Of a DNA stretch of 50,700 bases, positions 36,000 to 44,532 are shown piece by piece (within the stretch, counting starts at the first letter, position 1; every line of letters begins with the position of its first letter). Made by a program: the position numbers and the translations under genes. The stretch is taken from contig QGVH01000027.1 of assembly GCA_003242735.1 (NCBI GenBank), positions 1 to 50,700 of the forward strand, in the 5' to 3' direction. The DNA comes from a bacterium (lineage in GTDB: Bacteria; Gemmatimonadota; Gemmatimonadetes; Longimicrobiales; RSA9). The notes under the pieces were generated by a model. That model ran no database searches and was not told where the DNA came from. It was given only the letters and a program-made list of their open reading frames with translations.

Positions 36000-36214
36000 G
36001 GGCCGCACAACACCGGAAAACCGCCGATCCGACCCCCACTCCCGGGCGGGACCTCCGGCCCGCCCCGAGGTGTCTAACCTGCCGGGGCGACGCTGCCCGG
36101 AGCGCGCCTCGCGGACCGCCGGTCCGCCGGGCGCGTCGCGCATCGCGGCGCGGGTGCCCGGCCCGGAACTTGACCCCCGAGGACCCGAGGGGGCGCTCGG
36201 AAAGGGAGGAAGCC

Positions 36215-37048
36215 ATGGGGCGGACGATCCTCGTGCTGGGTGGCGGAGGGGTGAAGGGCATGGCTCACATCGGCGCGTGGAAGGCCGTCCAGGAGGCCGG
36301 GATCGAGGTCTCCGAGATCGTGGGCACCAGCATCGGCGCGCTGGTCGGCGCCTGCGTCGCAGGGGGTATGGGGTGGGACGAGCTCGCGCCCCTGGCCCTG
36401 CGCCTGAAAAAGTCGGACATCGTCCGGCTGAACCGCTGGGCGCTGTTGATCAACGGGATCCGGCAGCCCAGCGTCTTCCACGATCACGCCTTCCGCGACT
36501 ACATCCGCTCGGTCCTGCCCGTGACGGACTTCTCCGAGCTGGCGTTGCCGCTGAGCATGAACGCCGTGGATCTCGAGACGGGCAAGATGGAGTGGTTCGG
36601 CGCGGGCGGCCGGACGGATGTCCCGCTGGCGGACGCAATCTACGCGTCCTGCGCGCTGCCGGTCTTCTACCCGCCCGCGGAGATCGGCGGCCGGCACCTG
36701 GTGGACGGCGGCGTCGGCGACTCGCTGCCCGTGCGCCGTGCTGCCGAGCGCGGCGCGGACCTGGTGATCGCGGTGGATGTGGGAGCGGGCGAGGTCAAGG
36801 ACGCCCTGGACACGGTGTCGAAGGGCATCGTCGCCATCCAGCACCGTGTCTTCGACATCCTGAGCTACGCGCGGCGCCGCCAGCAACTGGAGACGTGGGA
36901 CGGCCCGCCGCTGATCTACATCCGGCCGCGGCTGGACGGCTACTCGACCTTCGACTTCGGCCGTACCCGGTACTTCCTGGAAGAGGGCTACCGGGCGGCG
37001 CGGGAAGCGCTGGCGGATTGGTCCCGCGCCGCCGTGCCCGCGGACTGA
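36215..37048 (+). CDS. patatin-like phospholipase (RssA-type)
   Basis: A cytoplasmic serine acyl hydrolase, 277 residues. Oxyanion glycines GGGGVKGMAHIG at 9-20, nucleophile elbow GTSIG with Ser39, and Asp164 in VDGGVGD form the Ser-Asp dyad. Length and the LPLSMNAVDLETGKM stretch fit RssA/YchK-type bacterial patatins. The ATG at 36215 has GGGAGGA upstream; longer in-frame starts run back into the suf promoter. It is divergent from the suf operon. The lipid substrate is unknown. Confidence 0.9.
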   Translation: MGRTILVLGGGGVKGMAHIGAWKAVQEAGIEVSEIVGTSIGALVGACVAGGMGWDELAPLALRLKKSDIVRLNRWALLINGIRQPSVFHDHAFRDYIRSVLPVTDFSELALPLSMNAVDLETGKMEWFGAGGRTDVPLADAIYASCALPVFYPPAEIGGRHLVDGGVGDSLPVRRAAERGADLVIAVDVGAGEVKDALDTVSKGIVAIQHRVFDILSYARRRQQLETWDGPPLIYIRPRLDGYSTFDFGRTRYFLEEGYRAAREALADWSRAAVPAD

Positions 37049-37055
37049 GCCGGTC

Positions 37056-37499
37056 TCAGAGCCCTCCCGTCGGCGGCTCGGCGGCGACGGGCAGCGCGTT
37101 GTCCGGGCCGCCGATCGCCACCCTGTAGCGTGCGTAGAGGCGTGCGAGCAGCTCCCTGCCTTCCGGGCCTCCGCGCGAGACGGCTGCGATCGCAACATCG
37201 CGCTGGGCCAGGATCTCCTCCAGTTCGGCACGCGCCTCTGCCGGCGCGTTCCCGATCTCGGCCTGGAGGCGGGTGAAGAAGTCGCTGGCCAGCTTCAGCG
37301 CCATGTCCTCGTTGCCGCGCTGGGCCGAGGCGGCCGCCGCCGCGATGGCCGTTTCGGCGCGGAGCAGCGCGAGCTCGCGCCTCGTCTGGGTGAGCTCCCG
37401 CTCGAGGCGCTCCGCCCGCACGAACTGCCAGCCGAAGCCGGCGAGGAACGCCAGCGCCACCAGCCCCACCACCAGCAACGCCTTCCTGTTGCGGCTCAT
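37056..37499 (-). CDS. single-pass membrane protein with coiled coil
   Basis: A 147-residue protein with an N-terminal membrane anchor (ALLVVGLVALAFLAGFGWQF) followed by a helical coiled-coil region (ERLERELTQTRRELALLRAE) and a C-terminal helical part. The ATG at 37499 overlaps the DD-carboxypeptidase stop (ATGA), so the two are cotranslated. No named family is recognised. A helper or localisation partner for the peptidase in the periplasm is a reasonable guess. Confidence 0.75.
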   Translation of the reverse strand: MSRNRKALLVVGLVALAFLAGFGWQFVRAERLERELTQTRRELALLRAETAIAAAAASAQRGNEDMALKLASDFFTRLQAEIGNAPAEARAELEEILAQRDVAIAAVSRGGPEGRELLARLYARYRVAIGGPDNALPVAAEPPTGGL

Positions 37500-39058
37500 G
37501 GACCGCCTCCCTGGTCTGCGGCCGTGTTCACGATGGCGTCGATCGCCCGCCGCACCTCGGCGGCGGGCCGGCCCGACGCGTTGGAGAGGATGCTGAAGAC
37601 GAGCTCGCCGCCGGACGCGGTGGTCAGGTAGCCGCTGAGCGAGTTCACGTGCGCGATGGTCCCCGTCTTGGCGAACACCCGGCCCTCGAGCGCGACGAGC
37701 CGTCGCTCCAGCGTTCCGTCCTTCTCGCCCGGCACGGCCAGCGCGGCGCGGTAGACGGGGCCCCACGGCATCCGCCGCGCGTGCTCCAGGAGCTGCACGA
37801 TCGCCCGCGGCGTCAACAGGTTCTGCGCCGAGAGGCCGGACGCGTCCCGCAGCACGACGGCCGTGGAGTCGATCCCCACGACGTCGAAGAGGTACCGCCG
37901 CTCGACCTCCAGCCCCGCCGCCCACGTCCCTCCCTCGCCGCGCTCCGCGCCGAGGGTCTTCAACACCATCTCCGCGATCCAGTTCTGGCTGGGCTTCAGG
38001 ATCGCGGCGACGATCTCCGCGAGCGGCGCGGACGTCCAGCTCGCGATCGGCACCAGCGGCGGCGCTCCCTGCTCGCCCGTCCCGGTGGCGGCAGCGGCGG
38101 AATCCAGCACCCCGTCCGCCGCCCCGCTGCCCGTCCGCAGCGCCGCCGCTTCCGCCGGGTCGTAGACGACGCGCACGCCGCCCTCGACCTCGATCCCCCG
38201 CGCGTCCAGCGCCGCCGCGAGCACCCGGGCGGCGTACAGCGCCGGGTCACCCACGGCGAGCCGCAGCGTGTCCGGCGCCGCATCCAGCGGCACGGAGCCG
38301 GAGAGCGTCAGCGTGTCGCTGCCCACGCGGCGGGAGACCTCGATCCTCCGGCGCGCGCCTGCCGTGTCCGTCACCAGGCGGTTCAGGATCACGACGGCGC
38401 CGGGCGGCGCGAGCGCCGTCACCCGCGCCGGCTCGCCCACCGCCGGGCCGGGCACCACCTCGGTGCGGAACGTGCCCTCCTCGACGGCGAACGCCGCGAC
38501 CGGCGCGGCGTAGCCGTAGTCCAGGTCGCCGACCTCCCACGTCGGGTGCACGAGCTCGCGGTCGAAGTAGCTCGCGTCCACGACGAGCTCGCCGCGCACA
38601 CGCCGGATCCCGGCCAGCGCGACGGAATCGGCCAGGGAATCCGCCGGCGCCCACGGATGGTCGTGGAACCGCTCGGACCACGTCGGATCGCCGCGGCCCA
38701 CGACGACGAGCAGCTCCGCCACGCTGTCCCCGGGCGCGCGCCGCGCGGCCAGCTCGGTCCGGTAACGGTAGTCGGGCCCGAGCTCCGCCAGCGCGACGGC
38801 CGTCACCACGAGCTTCATGTTGGACGCCGGGATGAAATGCCGCTCCGGGTTCAGCGCGAGCAGCGTCCTGCGGCTCACCGGGTCGTAGACCTCGATGCCC
38901 CAGTGCGTCCGGTCCAGCGGCGGCGAGTTCGTGACCGAATCCACGACCGCGGCGAGCGTCGCGCGGCGCGGCGCCGGCCCGCCCGGCGGCGTCGGCGCAC
39001 AGGCGGCGAGGACGAGCCCGCCGGCGAGCGCCGCCACAGATGCGGCCCTCCAGCCCAT
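37496..39058 (-). CDS. dacB: D-alanyl-D-alanine carboxypeptidase/endopeptidase (PBP4 type, S13), lipoprotein
   Basis: Trims or opens peptidoglycan cross-links. The 520-residue protein starts with a lipoprotein signal ending LAAC (Cys20), unusual because many PBP4 proteins are soluble. Active-site motifs are SxxK (Ser79-Asn-Met-Lys82 in PASNMKL), SxN-type SGLSAQN, and KTG in FAKTGTIAHVNSLSGY. The large insertion between SxxK and SxN (about 85-370) is typical of S13. The ATG at 39058 has AGGAGG upstream, behind a promoter at 39085-39113. Confidence 0.93.
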   Translation of the reverse strand: MGWRAASVAALAGGLVLAACAPTPPGGPAPRRATLAAVVDSVTNSPPLDRTHWGIEVYDPVSRRTLLALNPERHFIPASNMKLVVTAVALAELGPDYRYRTELAARRAPGDSVAELLVVVGRGDPTWSERFHDHPWAPADSLADSVALAGIRRVRGELVVDASYFDRELVHPTWEVGDLDYGYAAPVAAFAVEEGTFRTEVVPGPAVGEPARVTALAPPGAVVILNRLVTDTAGARRRIEVSRRVGSDTLTLSGSVPLDAAPDTLRLAVGDPALYAARVLAAALDARGIEVEGGVRVVYDPAEAAALRTGSGAADGVLDSAAAATGTGEQGAPPLVPIASWTSAPLAEIVAAILKPSQNWIAEMVLKTLGAERGEGGTWAAGLEVERRYLFDVVGIDSTAVVLRDASGLSAQNLLTPRAIVQLLEHARRMPWGPVYRAALAVPGEKDGTLERRLVALEGRVFAKTGTIAHVNSLSGYLTTASGGELVFSILSNASGRPAAEVRRAIDAIVNTAADQGGGP

Positions 39059-39084
39059 CGCTTCCTCCTGTCCGGTCGGGCGCC

Positions 39085-39113
39085 AACATACGGCCGGCCG
39101 GGCCCGCGCTCAA
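39085..39113 (-). promoter_or_regulatory. sigma-70-like promoter for dacB
   Basis: TTGAGC (39113-39108) and TATGTT (39090-39085) on the minus strand, spaced by exactly 17 bases, 27 bases upstream of the dacB ATG. It gives a short leader of about 20 bases containing the AGGAGG ribosome site. Confidence 0.6.
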
Positions 39114-39186
39114 CGCGTCCGGGGCCGGAACGCGCCTTGCACGCCTGCCGGGCGACGCACGAACCCGGGAAAGGGGCTGGCCGCGC

Positions 39187-39576
39187 ATGCAGGACCGTCC
39201 GTCAGACGCCGCGAACCCCGTGCTGGTGCTGAGCGACGACGGCGCCGACCTCGCCGCCGCCTTCGCCGACGCCGGCTTCGCGACCCGTGTCACCCGCTCG
39301 CCCGACGAGCTCGAGGACGCGTTCGGCGATGGCCTGCGCAGCATCGCCACGCCGCCGCTCGTCGTCGTGGACCTGCGACGCGGCGGCTCTGCGGAGAGCG
39401 TGCACGCCCTCCGCCGGCGCGACGGCCGGCTCCCCATTCTCGCCATCACGGACGACCCCGCCGACGCCAGCGCCGCCGCCGCTGCCGGCGCCAACGCCAC
39501 GGTGGGCTCGGCCGAGCTCGGCCCCCGTCTGGCCGAGCTCGTGAACCTGCTGCTCCGCATGGCGACCCTGTGGTGA
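39187..39576 (+). CDS. receiver-domain-like (CheY-fold) protein lacking the conserved lysine
   Basis: A 129-residue single-domain protein shaped like a response-regulator receiver: acidic pair Asp17/Asp18 (VLVLSDDG), phospho-acceptor-like Asp62 (VVVDLRRGG) and Thr88 (LAITDDP). The Lys normally found after beta-5 (K-P) is missing; the position reads ATVGSAELG. There is no output domain and no histidine kinase nearby. The ATG at 39187 has an AAAGGGG upstream. It may be a stand-alone, non-phosphorylated or atypically phosphorylated regulator. The fold call is by motif reading. Confidence 0.68.
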   Translation: MQDRPSDAANPVLVLSDDGADLAAAFADAGFATRVTRSPDELEDAFGDGLRSIATPPLVVVDLRRGGSAESVHALRRRDGRLPILAITDDPADASAAAAAGANATVGSAELGPRLAELVNLLLRMATLW

Positions 39577-39583
39577 GCCCCGC

Positions 39584-39612
39584 TTTACTGCCACCCGCCG
39601 CGCGCCTAGCTT
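39584..39612 (+). promoter_or_regulatory. promoter with -10 adjacent to the decarboxylase ATG
   Basis: TTTACT (39584-39589) and TAGCTT (39607-39612) are 17 bases apart; the ATG at 39620 lies eight bases beyond the -10. No ribosome site precedes the ATG, which suggests a leaderless message. Confidence 0.45.
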
Positions 39613-39619
39613 TCGCCGC

Positions 39620-41086
39620 ATGGAAAGAGAAACCGAGCCCAGCGACGCCGCGTCTGGTGCCGTCCCCCCGGACCGGCCCCAGGACGGGTTCCGTCGCCAC
39701 GCAGCAGCCGCGATCGAACGCATCGCCGCCTACTTCGAGAACATTGAGGCGTGGCCCGTCTTCCCCCCGACCCGGCCGGGTCAGGTCCGCGCCGCGCTCC
39801 CTCCAGCGCCCCCCGAAGAGCCGGAGCCGATGGACCGGATCCTGGCGGACTTCGACCGCCTGATCCTGCCCAACACCACGCACTGGAATCACCCAGGCTT
39901 CTTCGCCTACTTCCCGGCCAGCAGCACGGAGCCCGGCATCATCGGCGAGTTGCTCGCCGCCGCGCTGAACGCGAACGCGATGGTCTGGCGCACCGGGCCG
40001 GCCGCGACCGAGCTCGAGCAACACGTGCTCGGCTGGCTACGCCAGCTCCTCGGCCTGCCCGAGGGCTGGTTCGGCGTGATCAACGACACCGCCTCCAGCA
40101 GCACGCTCTACGCCCTCGCCGCTGCACGGGAAGCGCATCCCGAGCTCCGCGTCCGCGAGGACGGGCTCGCCGGACGCCCAGACCTGCCGCGGCTCCGGGT
40201 CTACTGCTCCGAGGAGGCCCACTCCAGCGTGGACAAGGCCGCGATCACGCTCGGCCTCGGCCTCTCCGGCGTACGCCGCATCCCCACGGACGAACGGCTC
40301 CGGCTCGACCCCGCTGCGCTCGAGGCCGCCATTGCCGAGGACCGCGCCGCAGGCATCCGGCCGCTCGCCGTCGTCGCCACCGTCGGCACCACGTCCACCA
40401 CGGCAGTGGACCCCGTGCCCGCCATCGCCGACATCTGCGAGCGCGAGGGCCTGTGGCTCCACATCGACGCGGCGTACGGCGGCGCAGCGGCGATCCTGCC
40501 CGAAATGCGCTGGATCTTCGATGGCTGCGACCGCGCGGACTCGCTGGTCACGAACCCGCACAAGTGGCTGTTCACGCCCCTCGACTGCTCGGTCCTGTTC
40601 ACGCGTCGTCCCGACGTGCTGCGCCGTGCCTTCTCCCTCACACCCTTCTACCTCACCACGGCCGAAGGCGAGGAGGCGGTCAACCTGATGGACTACGGAC
40701 TGGCGCTCGGCCGTCGGTTCCGCGCGCTCAAGCTGTGGTTCATCCTCCGGTACTACGGCCGTGAGGGCATCCGGGCGATCCTGCGCGAGCACCTCCGGCT
40801 CGCCCGGCTCTTCGCCTCGTGGGTGGACGCGGCGCCGGACTTCGAGCGCCTCGCGCCGACGGACTTCTCCGTCGTCGTCTTCCGACACCATCCCGTGGGA
40901 CATCCGGGCGGCGAGGCGCTGGACGCGTTGAACGAACGGCTGCTCCACCGGGTCAACGCATCGGGCGAAGTGTTCCTCTCGCAAACGCGGGTGAACGGCC
41001 GGTACGCGCTCCGCCTCGCGATCGGCAACCCGCGCACCACCGAGGCGCACGTCCGCCGCGCCTGGGATCTGCTGCGCGAGCAGTGA
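39620..41086 (+). CDS. PLP-dependent group II decarboxylase (aromatic-L-amino-acid decarboxylase type)
   Basis: Removes the carboxyl group of an amino acid to give an amine, or acts as the related aldehyde synthase. The 488-residue protein has the family's HWNHPGFFAYFP near 88-99, His201 (SEEAHSSVDKA) stacking on PLP, HIDAAYGG with Asp283, and PLP lysine Lys315 in TNPHKW. Similarity is closest to Dopa/Trp/Tyr decarboxylases, not to glutamate decarboxylase. The symporter begins within its stop codon (TGATG), so decarboxylase and transporter form one unit; substrate import or product handling is inferred. Confidence 0.9.
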   Translation: MERETEPSDAASGAVPPDRPQDGFRRHAAAAIERIAAYFENIEAWPVFPPTRPGQVRAALPPAPPEEPEPMDRILADFDRLILPNTTHWNHPGFFAYFPASSTEPGIIGELLAAALNANAMVWRTGPAATELEQHVLGWLRQLLGLPEGWFGVINDTASSSTLYALAAAREAHPELRVREDGLAGRPDLPRLRVYCSEEAHSSVDKAAITLGLGLSGVRRIPTDERLRLDPAALEAAIAEDRAAGIRPLAVVATVGTTSTTAVDPVPAIADICEREGLWLHIDAAYGGAAAILPEMRWIFDGCDRADSLVTNPHKWLFTPLDCSVLFTRRPDVLRRAFSLTPFYLTTAEGEEAVNLMDYGLALGRRFRALKLWFILRYYGREGIRAILREHLRLARLFASWVDAAPDFERLAPTDFSVVVFRHHPVGHPGGEALDALNERLLHRVNASGEVFLSQTRVNGRYALRLAIGNPRTTEAHVRRAWDLLREQ

Positions 41087-42567
41087 TGACTCTCCTCGAC
41101 TACATCATCGTCGGCGCCTACCTCGCCGGCATGATCGCGATCGGCGCTGCGGTGTCGCGCCGCATCGCCGGCTTCCGCGACTTCTTCGTCGCGGCCGGAC
41201 ACCTCACCGCACCGCTCCTGGTCTGCTCGCTGGTCTCGACCTACTACGGGCTGGACGTGCTGTTCGGCGGCTCCGAGGTCGCGTACCAGGAGGGCGTCGT
41301 CGCGTGGTTCGGCTACATGCGGCCGTACTACCTCGTCATCCTCGCCGCCGTGTTGCTGGTCGCGCCGCGGCTGAAGCGGCACGCCTTCCTCTCGCTTCCC
41401 GATGTCGCGGAACACTACTACGGCGTCGGCACGCGCGTGGTCGCCGCCATCGCCAGCTTCCTCTACGCTCTGCCGCTGCTCAGCATCATGGGCATCGGCA
41501 TCCTGCTGGACGTGACGCTCGGCATCCCGTTCACCTGGGGCGTGCTGCTCGGCGCCTGCATCTCACTGGCTTACACCGTGATGGGCGGGCTGCTCGCCGA
41601 TGCCCTGACCGACACCGTGCAGTTCGTCCTGATGTGCATCACCCTGGGCATCGCCTGCATCCTCGTACTGCACGCGGCAGGCGGGATGGACGGCCTCCAG
41701 GCCGCGCTGCCCGCCGAGTTCTTCGACCCCGGCGGGACGTATCCCGCGTCCGTGCTGCTCGTGTTCGGGGCGTCCGCGCTCAGCGCGCTGGTCGAGCCGG
41801 CGTTCTACCAGCGTGTGTTCGCGGCGGTGAACTACCGCGCGGTGCTGATCGCACTGCTCACGGGCATCACGCTCTGGGCCGCGTACGACTGGATCACGAC
41901 CGTGCTCGGCATGGCCGCCGCCGCGCGCGGCATCGAGGCGGAGCCGCGTTACGCGCTGCTCATGCTCACCCTGGATGTGTTGCCCGCCGGGCTGCGCGGC
42001 CTCTTCGTCGCCGGCGTGCTCGCCGCTGCGATGTCCACCATCGACTCTTACCTGCTCATCGCCGGCGGCAACATCGCGTACGACATCTACCGGCCGCTCG
42101 TCCGGCCGGACATGCCGGACCGCGACGTGCTGCGGCTCACACGCTGGATGACCGCTGTGGCCGCGGCGGCATCCGTGGCGTTCGCGCTGTTCTTCCGCAC
42201 CATCGTCTCCGCCTGGATCTTCATGAGCACGGTGCTGATCGCCGCGACGCTCGTGCCGCTGCTCGTCGGGCTGTACTCCCGCCGGCCGCAGCCCGCCGCC
42301 GCCGGATTCGCCTCGAGCCTCGCCGGGCTCGGCGTCGCCGTCCTGTTCTACATCCTGGTGCACGTCTACGGGGTCCACGACGAGGAGTGGGCCACGCAGA
42401 TCTGGACCGTCGAGCTCGGCGGTCGCACCATCGCGCTGTGGCAGGAGTACGCCGTGCTGTTCGCACTGCCCGCGTCCGCGCTCGCCTTCATCATCGCGCG
42501 GCTCGCCGCGCGCGCGCCGGCGCGAGCGGGCGTACCCGGAGCGTTGGCGGAAGAGGTGAGTCGATGA
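41086..42567 (+). CDS. sodium:solute symporter (SSS family)
   Basis: A 493-residue inner-membrane symporter with about 13 membrane segments and the LeuT-like fold. Family stretches include RRIAGFRDFFVAAGHL, VCSLVSTYYGLDVLFGGSE, AYTVMGGLLADALTDTVQF and FVAGVLAAAMSTIDSYLL, which carries the Na2-site Ser-Thr. The start shares one base with the decarboxylase stop; its stop overlaps the next small gene (ATGA). The substrate is unknown; the decarboxylase context suggests an amino acid or amine. Confidence 0.9.
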   Translation: MTLLDYIIVGAYLAGMIAIGAAVSRRIAGFRDFFVAAGHLTAPLLVCSLVSTYYGLDVLFGGSEVAYQEGVVAWFGYMRPYYLVILAAVLLVAPRLKRHAFLSLPDVAEHYYGVGTRVVAAIASFLYALPLLSIMGIGILLDVTLGIPFTWGVLLGACISLAYTVMGGLLADALTDTVQFVLMCITLGIACILVLHAAGGMDGLQAALPAEFFDPGGTYPASVLLVFGASALSALVEPAFYQRVFAAVNYRAVLIALLTGITLWAAYDWITTVLGMAAAARGIEAEPRYALLMLTLDVLPAGLRGLFVAGVLAAAMSTIDSYLLIAGGNIAYDIYRPLVRPDMPDRDVLRLTRWMTAVAAAASVAFALFFRTIVSAWIFMSTVLIAATLVPLLVGLYSRRPQPAAAGFASSLAGLGVAVLFYILVHVYGVHDEEWATQIWTVELGGRTIALWQEYAVLFALPASALAFIIARLAARAPARAGVPGALAEEVSR

Positions 42568-42734
42568 GCATCTGGACGCTGGGGACGTGGCTCTCGATCG
42601 TGGTGCTCATCGTCGGCTCCACGCTGGTGTTCGCGTGGTTCCTGCGCGACGTGAGGCTCGTGTTCCGGGACACGGGCCCGACCCATGGCGAGCCGAGTGG
42701 CGAGCGCGGCACGGAGCGCCGCGCCGGCGGCTGA
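42564..42734 (+). CDS. small single-pass membrane protein coupled to the symporter
   Basis: A 56-residue protein: one membrane helix (LSIVVLIVGSTLVFAWFL) and a charged cytoplasmic-type tail. The ATG at 42564 overlaps the symporter stop by ATGA, so the two are cotranslated. Several SSS transporters have a short accessory protein encoded next to them; this gene is a candidate of that kind. The sequence itself is not recognised. Confidence 0.7.
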   Translation: MSIWTLGTWLSIVVLIVGSTLVFAWFLRDVRLVFRDTGPTHGEPSGERGTERRAGG

Positions 42735-42761
42735 ATCGAAGCGCGGAGGACTGCCGCCGGG

Positions 42762-44216
42762 CTACGGCTCCGCCACGCACACCCGGTTCCTCCCGCCCAT
42801 CTTCGCCCGGTACAGCGCGCGGTCGGCCGCCACGACGAGGTCGATGGGCGTCCGCATCCCGGGCACGTACTCGGCGACGCCCGCGCTCACGGTCATCGCG
42901 CCGCCGAACGCCTGGGCGCAGCGCTCGCGCACGCGTTCGGCGTGGGCGCGTCCGCCGGCCAGGTCTGTGCCGGAGAGCACGGTGGCGAACTCCTCGCCGC
43001 CGTAGCGCGCGGCGAGGTTCATGGCGCGGGTCTCGTTGCGCAGCACGTTGGCGAAGCGGATCAACGCGAGGTCGCCGGCACGGTGGCCATGCAGGTCGTT
43101 GTACTCCTTGAACCGATCGAGGTCGTACAACACGAAGCAGAGCGGCCGCCCACGCTGTGCCGCCGCGAACTCCTTCTCCAGGAACAGGTCGAGCTGCCGG
43201 CGGTTCGGGAGGTGAACGAGCGGGTCGGTCAGCGAGAGGCGCCGCACTTCGTCGTGGAGCCGCGCGTTCTCGATCGCGGCAGAAGCATGCGGCGCCATGC
43301 GATGCAACAGCGCGAGCTGATCGGGATCCGGCGGCGCATCCGACCACGGCCCGATGGCGAACAGGCCGATCAGGCGCGGGCCGAGCACGAGCGGTACGAG
43401 GATCCGGCCGCGCTCGTGCAGTCCGGCGCCGGCCCCGACGTCCGTGCCCAGCCGGATCTCCGCAGCCGTGCCGGCGCCGGCCCGGACCGCTGGCTGGGAC
43501 AGTGCTTCCGCTTTGAGGCGCGCGATCGCTGCCGGCGGGAGGATCCGCTCCTCGCCCAGCCGGATCATCGCCCCGCCCGCCCGCGCGACGGCGCGGATCC
43601 GCGCACCGTCCAGCAACCACAGCACCACCGGCTTGTTCACCACTTCGAACGCACGGTTGGCGGCGCGCTCGACGACCTCGCTCAGCTCCAGGGAGCCGCC
43701 CAGGTCGCGCGCGATCGCTTCGAGCCGCTCGGCCTCCTCGCCCCGCCGCCGCACCTCCGCGAAAAGACGTGCGTTCGCCACCGCCACCGCGGCGAGCTGC
43801 CCGACGGCCAGCAGGAAGTTCGCTTCCGTGGCGTCGAACGGGCGCGCCTCGCGCCGCTGCGCCGCGAGGTAGCCGATCAACCGGCCTTCGCACCGCAACG
43901 GCGCCGCGAGCAGGGCGCTCTTGTCCCCCACGCCGCCGCGCACGACGAAGTCGCCCGCCCGCAGGTGCTCCATCTCCACCTCCCCCAGCCGCGGCAGGCC
44001 ATCGCCCTCGCCCGCATGGAACGCCGTCCGCGCCTCGCCCTCGCGGTCGAAGATCGCCACGGTGAACGCGCTCATCGGCAACACACGCGCCACGTGATGG
44101 TGCAGCGCTTCGTACAGCGCAGACGGCACCAGCGTGGACGTCAACGTGCGCGCCAGGTCGAGCAGGACGTTGTACCGTTCTGTGACGCTCGAATAGAGTT
44201 CGAGAGACGGGGTCAC
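42762..44216 (-). CDS. GAF-GAF-GGDEF diguanylate cyclase (GGEEF)
   Basis: Makes cyclic di-GMP from two GTP. The 484 residues contain two GAF-type sensor domains (about 10-155 and 165-320) and a C-terminal GGDEF domain with the active motif RYGGEEF near 400-406. LSLTDPLVHLPNRRQLD opens the cyclase domain. The allosteric I-site (RxxD five residues before GGEEF) reads RAMN, so product inhibition may be lost. There is no membrane segment, so it is cytoplasmic. Start GTG 44216 lacks a clear ribosome site; a promoter lies at 44354-44382. Confidence 0.9.
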   Translation of the reverse strand: MTPSLELYSSVTERYNVLLDLARTLTSTLVPSALYEALHHHVARVLPMSAFTVAIFDREGEARTAFHAGEGDGLPRLGEVEMEHLRAGDFVVRGGVGDKSALLAAPLRCEGRLIGYLAAQRREARPFDATEANFLLAVGQLAAVAVANARLFAEVRRRGEEAERLEAIARDLGGSLELSEVVERAANRAFEVVNKPVVLWLLDGARIRAVARAGGAMIRLGEERILPPAAIARLKAEALSQPAVRAGAGTAAEIRLGTDVGAGAGLHERGRILVPLVLGPRLIGLFAIGPWSDAPPDPDQLALLHRMAPHASAAIENARLHDEVRRLSLTDPLVHLPNRRQLDLFLEKEFAAAQRGRPLCFVLYDLDRFKEYNDLHGHRAGDLALIRFANVLRNETRAMNLAARYGGEEFATVLSGTDLAGGRAHAERVRERCAQAFGGAMTVSAGVAEYVPGMRTPIDLVVAADRALYRAKMGGRNRVCVAEP

Positions 44217-44353
44217 GGCCGGCCACGGTTCACGGGTCGGTCACGCTGCGCACCACGGCGCCGGCGGTTCCGCTGCGTTTCGGGAAGGCGGGATGGATCC
44301 GTCCGCCGGGGAGTGCTGGTGCGGACGCGCGGCGTCCGGAGCGGATGTGTCCC

Positions 44354-44382
44354 ATTGTACCACCCGCTCGGTCCACCGGCAA
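44354..44382 (-). promoter_or_regulatory. sigma-70 promoter for the GAF-GGDEF gene
   Basis: TTGCCG (44382-44377) and TACAAT (44359-44354) on the minus strand are separated by 17 bases. The -10 matches the one before the sphingolipid operon. The leader would be about 130 bases. Confidence 0.65.
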
Positions 44383-44424
44383 GCTTCTTCTGGGCACACC
44401 CCGCGGCCCGGCGGGCGGCGCGCC

Positions 44425-44452
44425 TTGAGGATCCGGCGCCCTTGCGTTAATT
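44425..44452 (+). promoter_or_regulatory. weak promoter for the membrane GGDEF gene
   Basis: TTGAGG at 44425-44430 and TTAATT at 44447-44452, 16 bases apart, about 80 bases before the ATG at 44533. Confidence 0.4.
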
Positions 44453-44532
44453 TCTGGACAACATCTCCGCCTCGCAGGGCGCGTCTCTGCCCGCCCCGCC
44501 CGGCATCGTTGTTTCTGCCCGCACAAGAAGCG

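Larger units (their letters stand above)
44217..44532. other. 316-base divergent intergenic region between two GGDEF genes
   Basis: No gene is seen. It holds a good minus-strand promoter (44354-44382) and a weaker plus-strand one (44425-44452), back to back. The plus side contains a short AT-rich stretch, GTTAATTTC. Confidence 0.6.
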
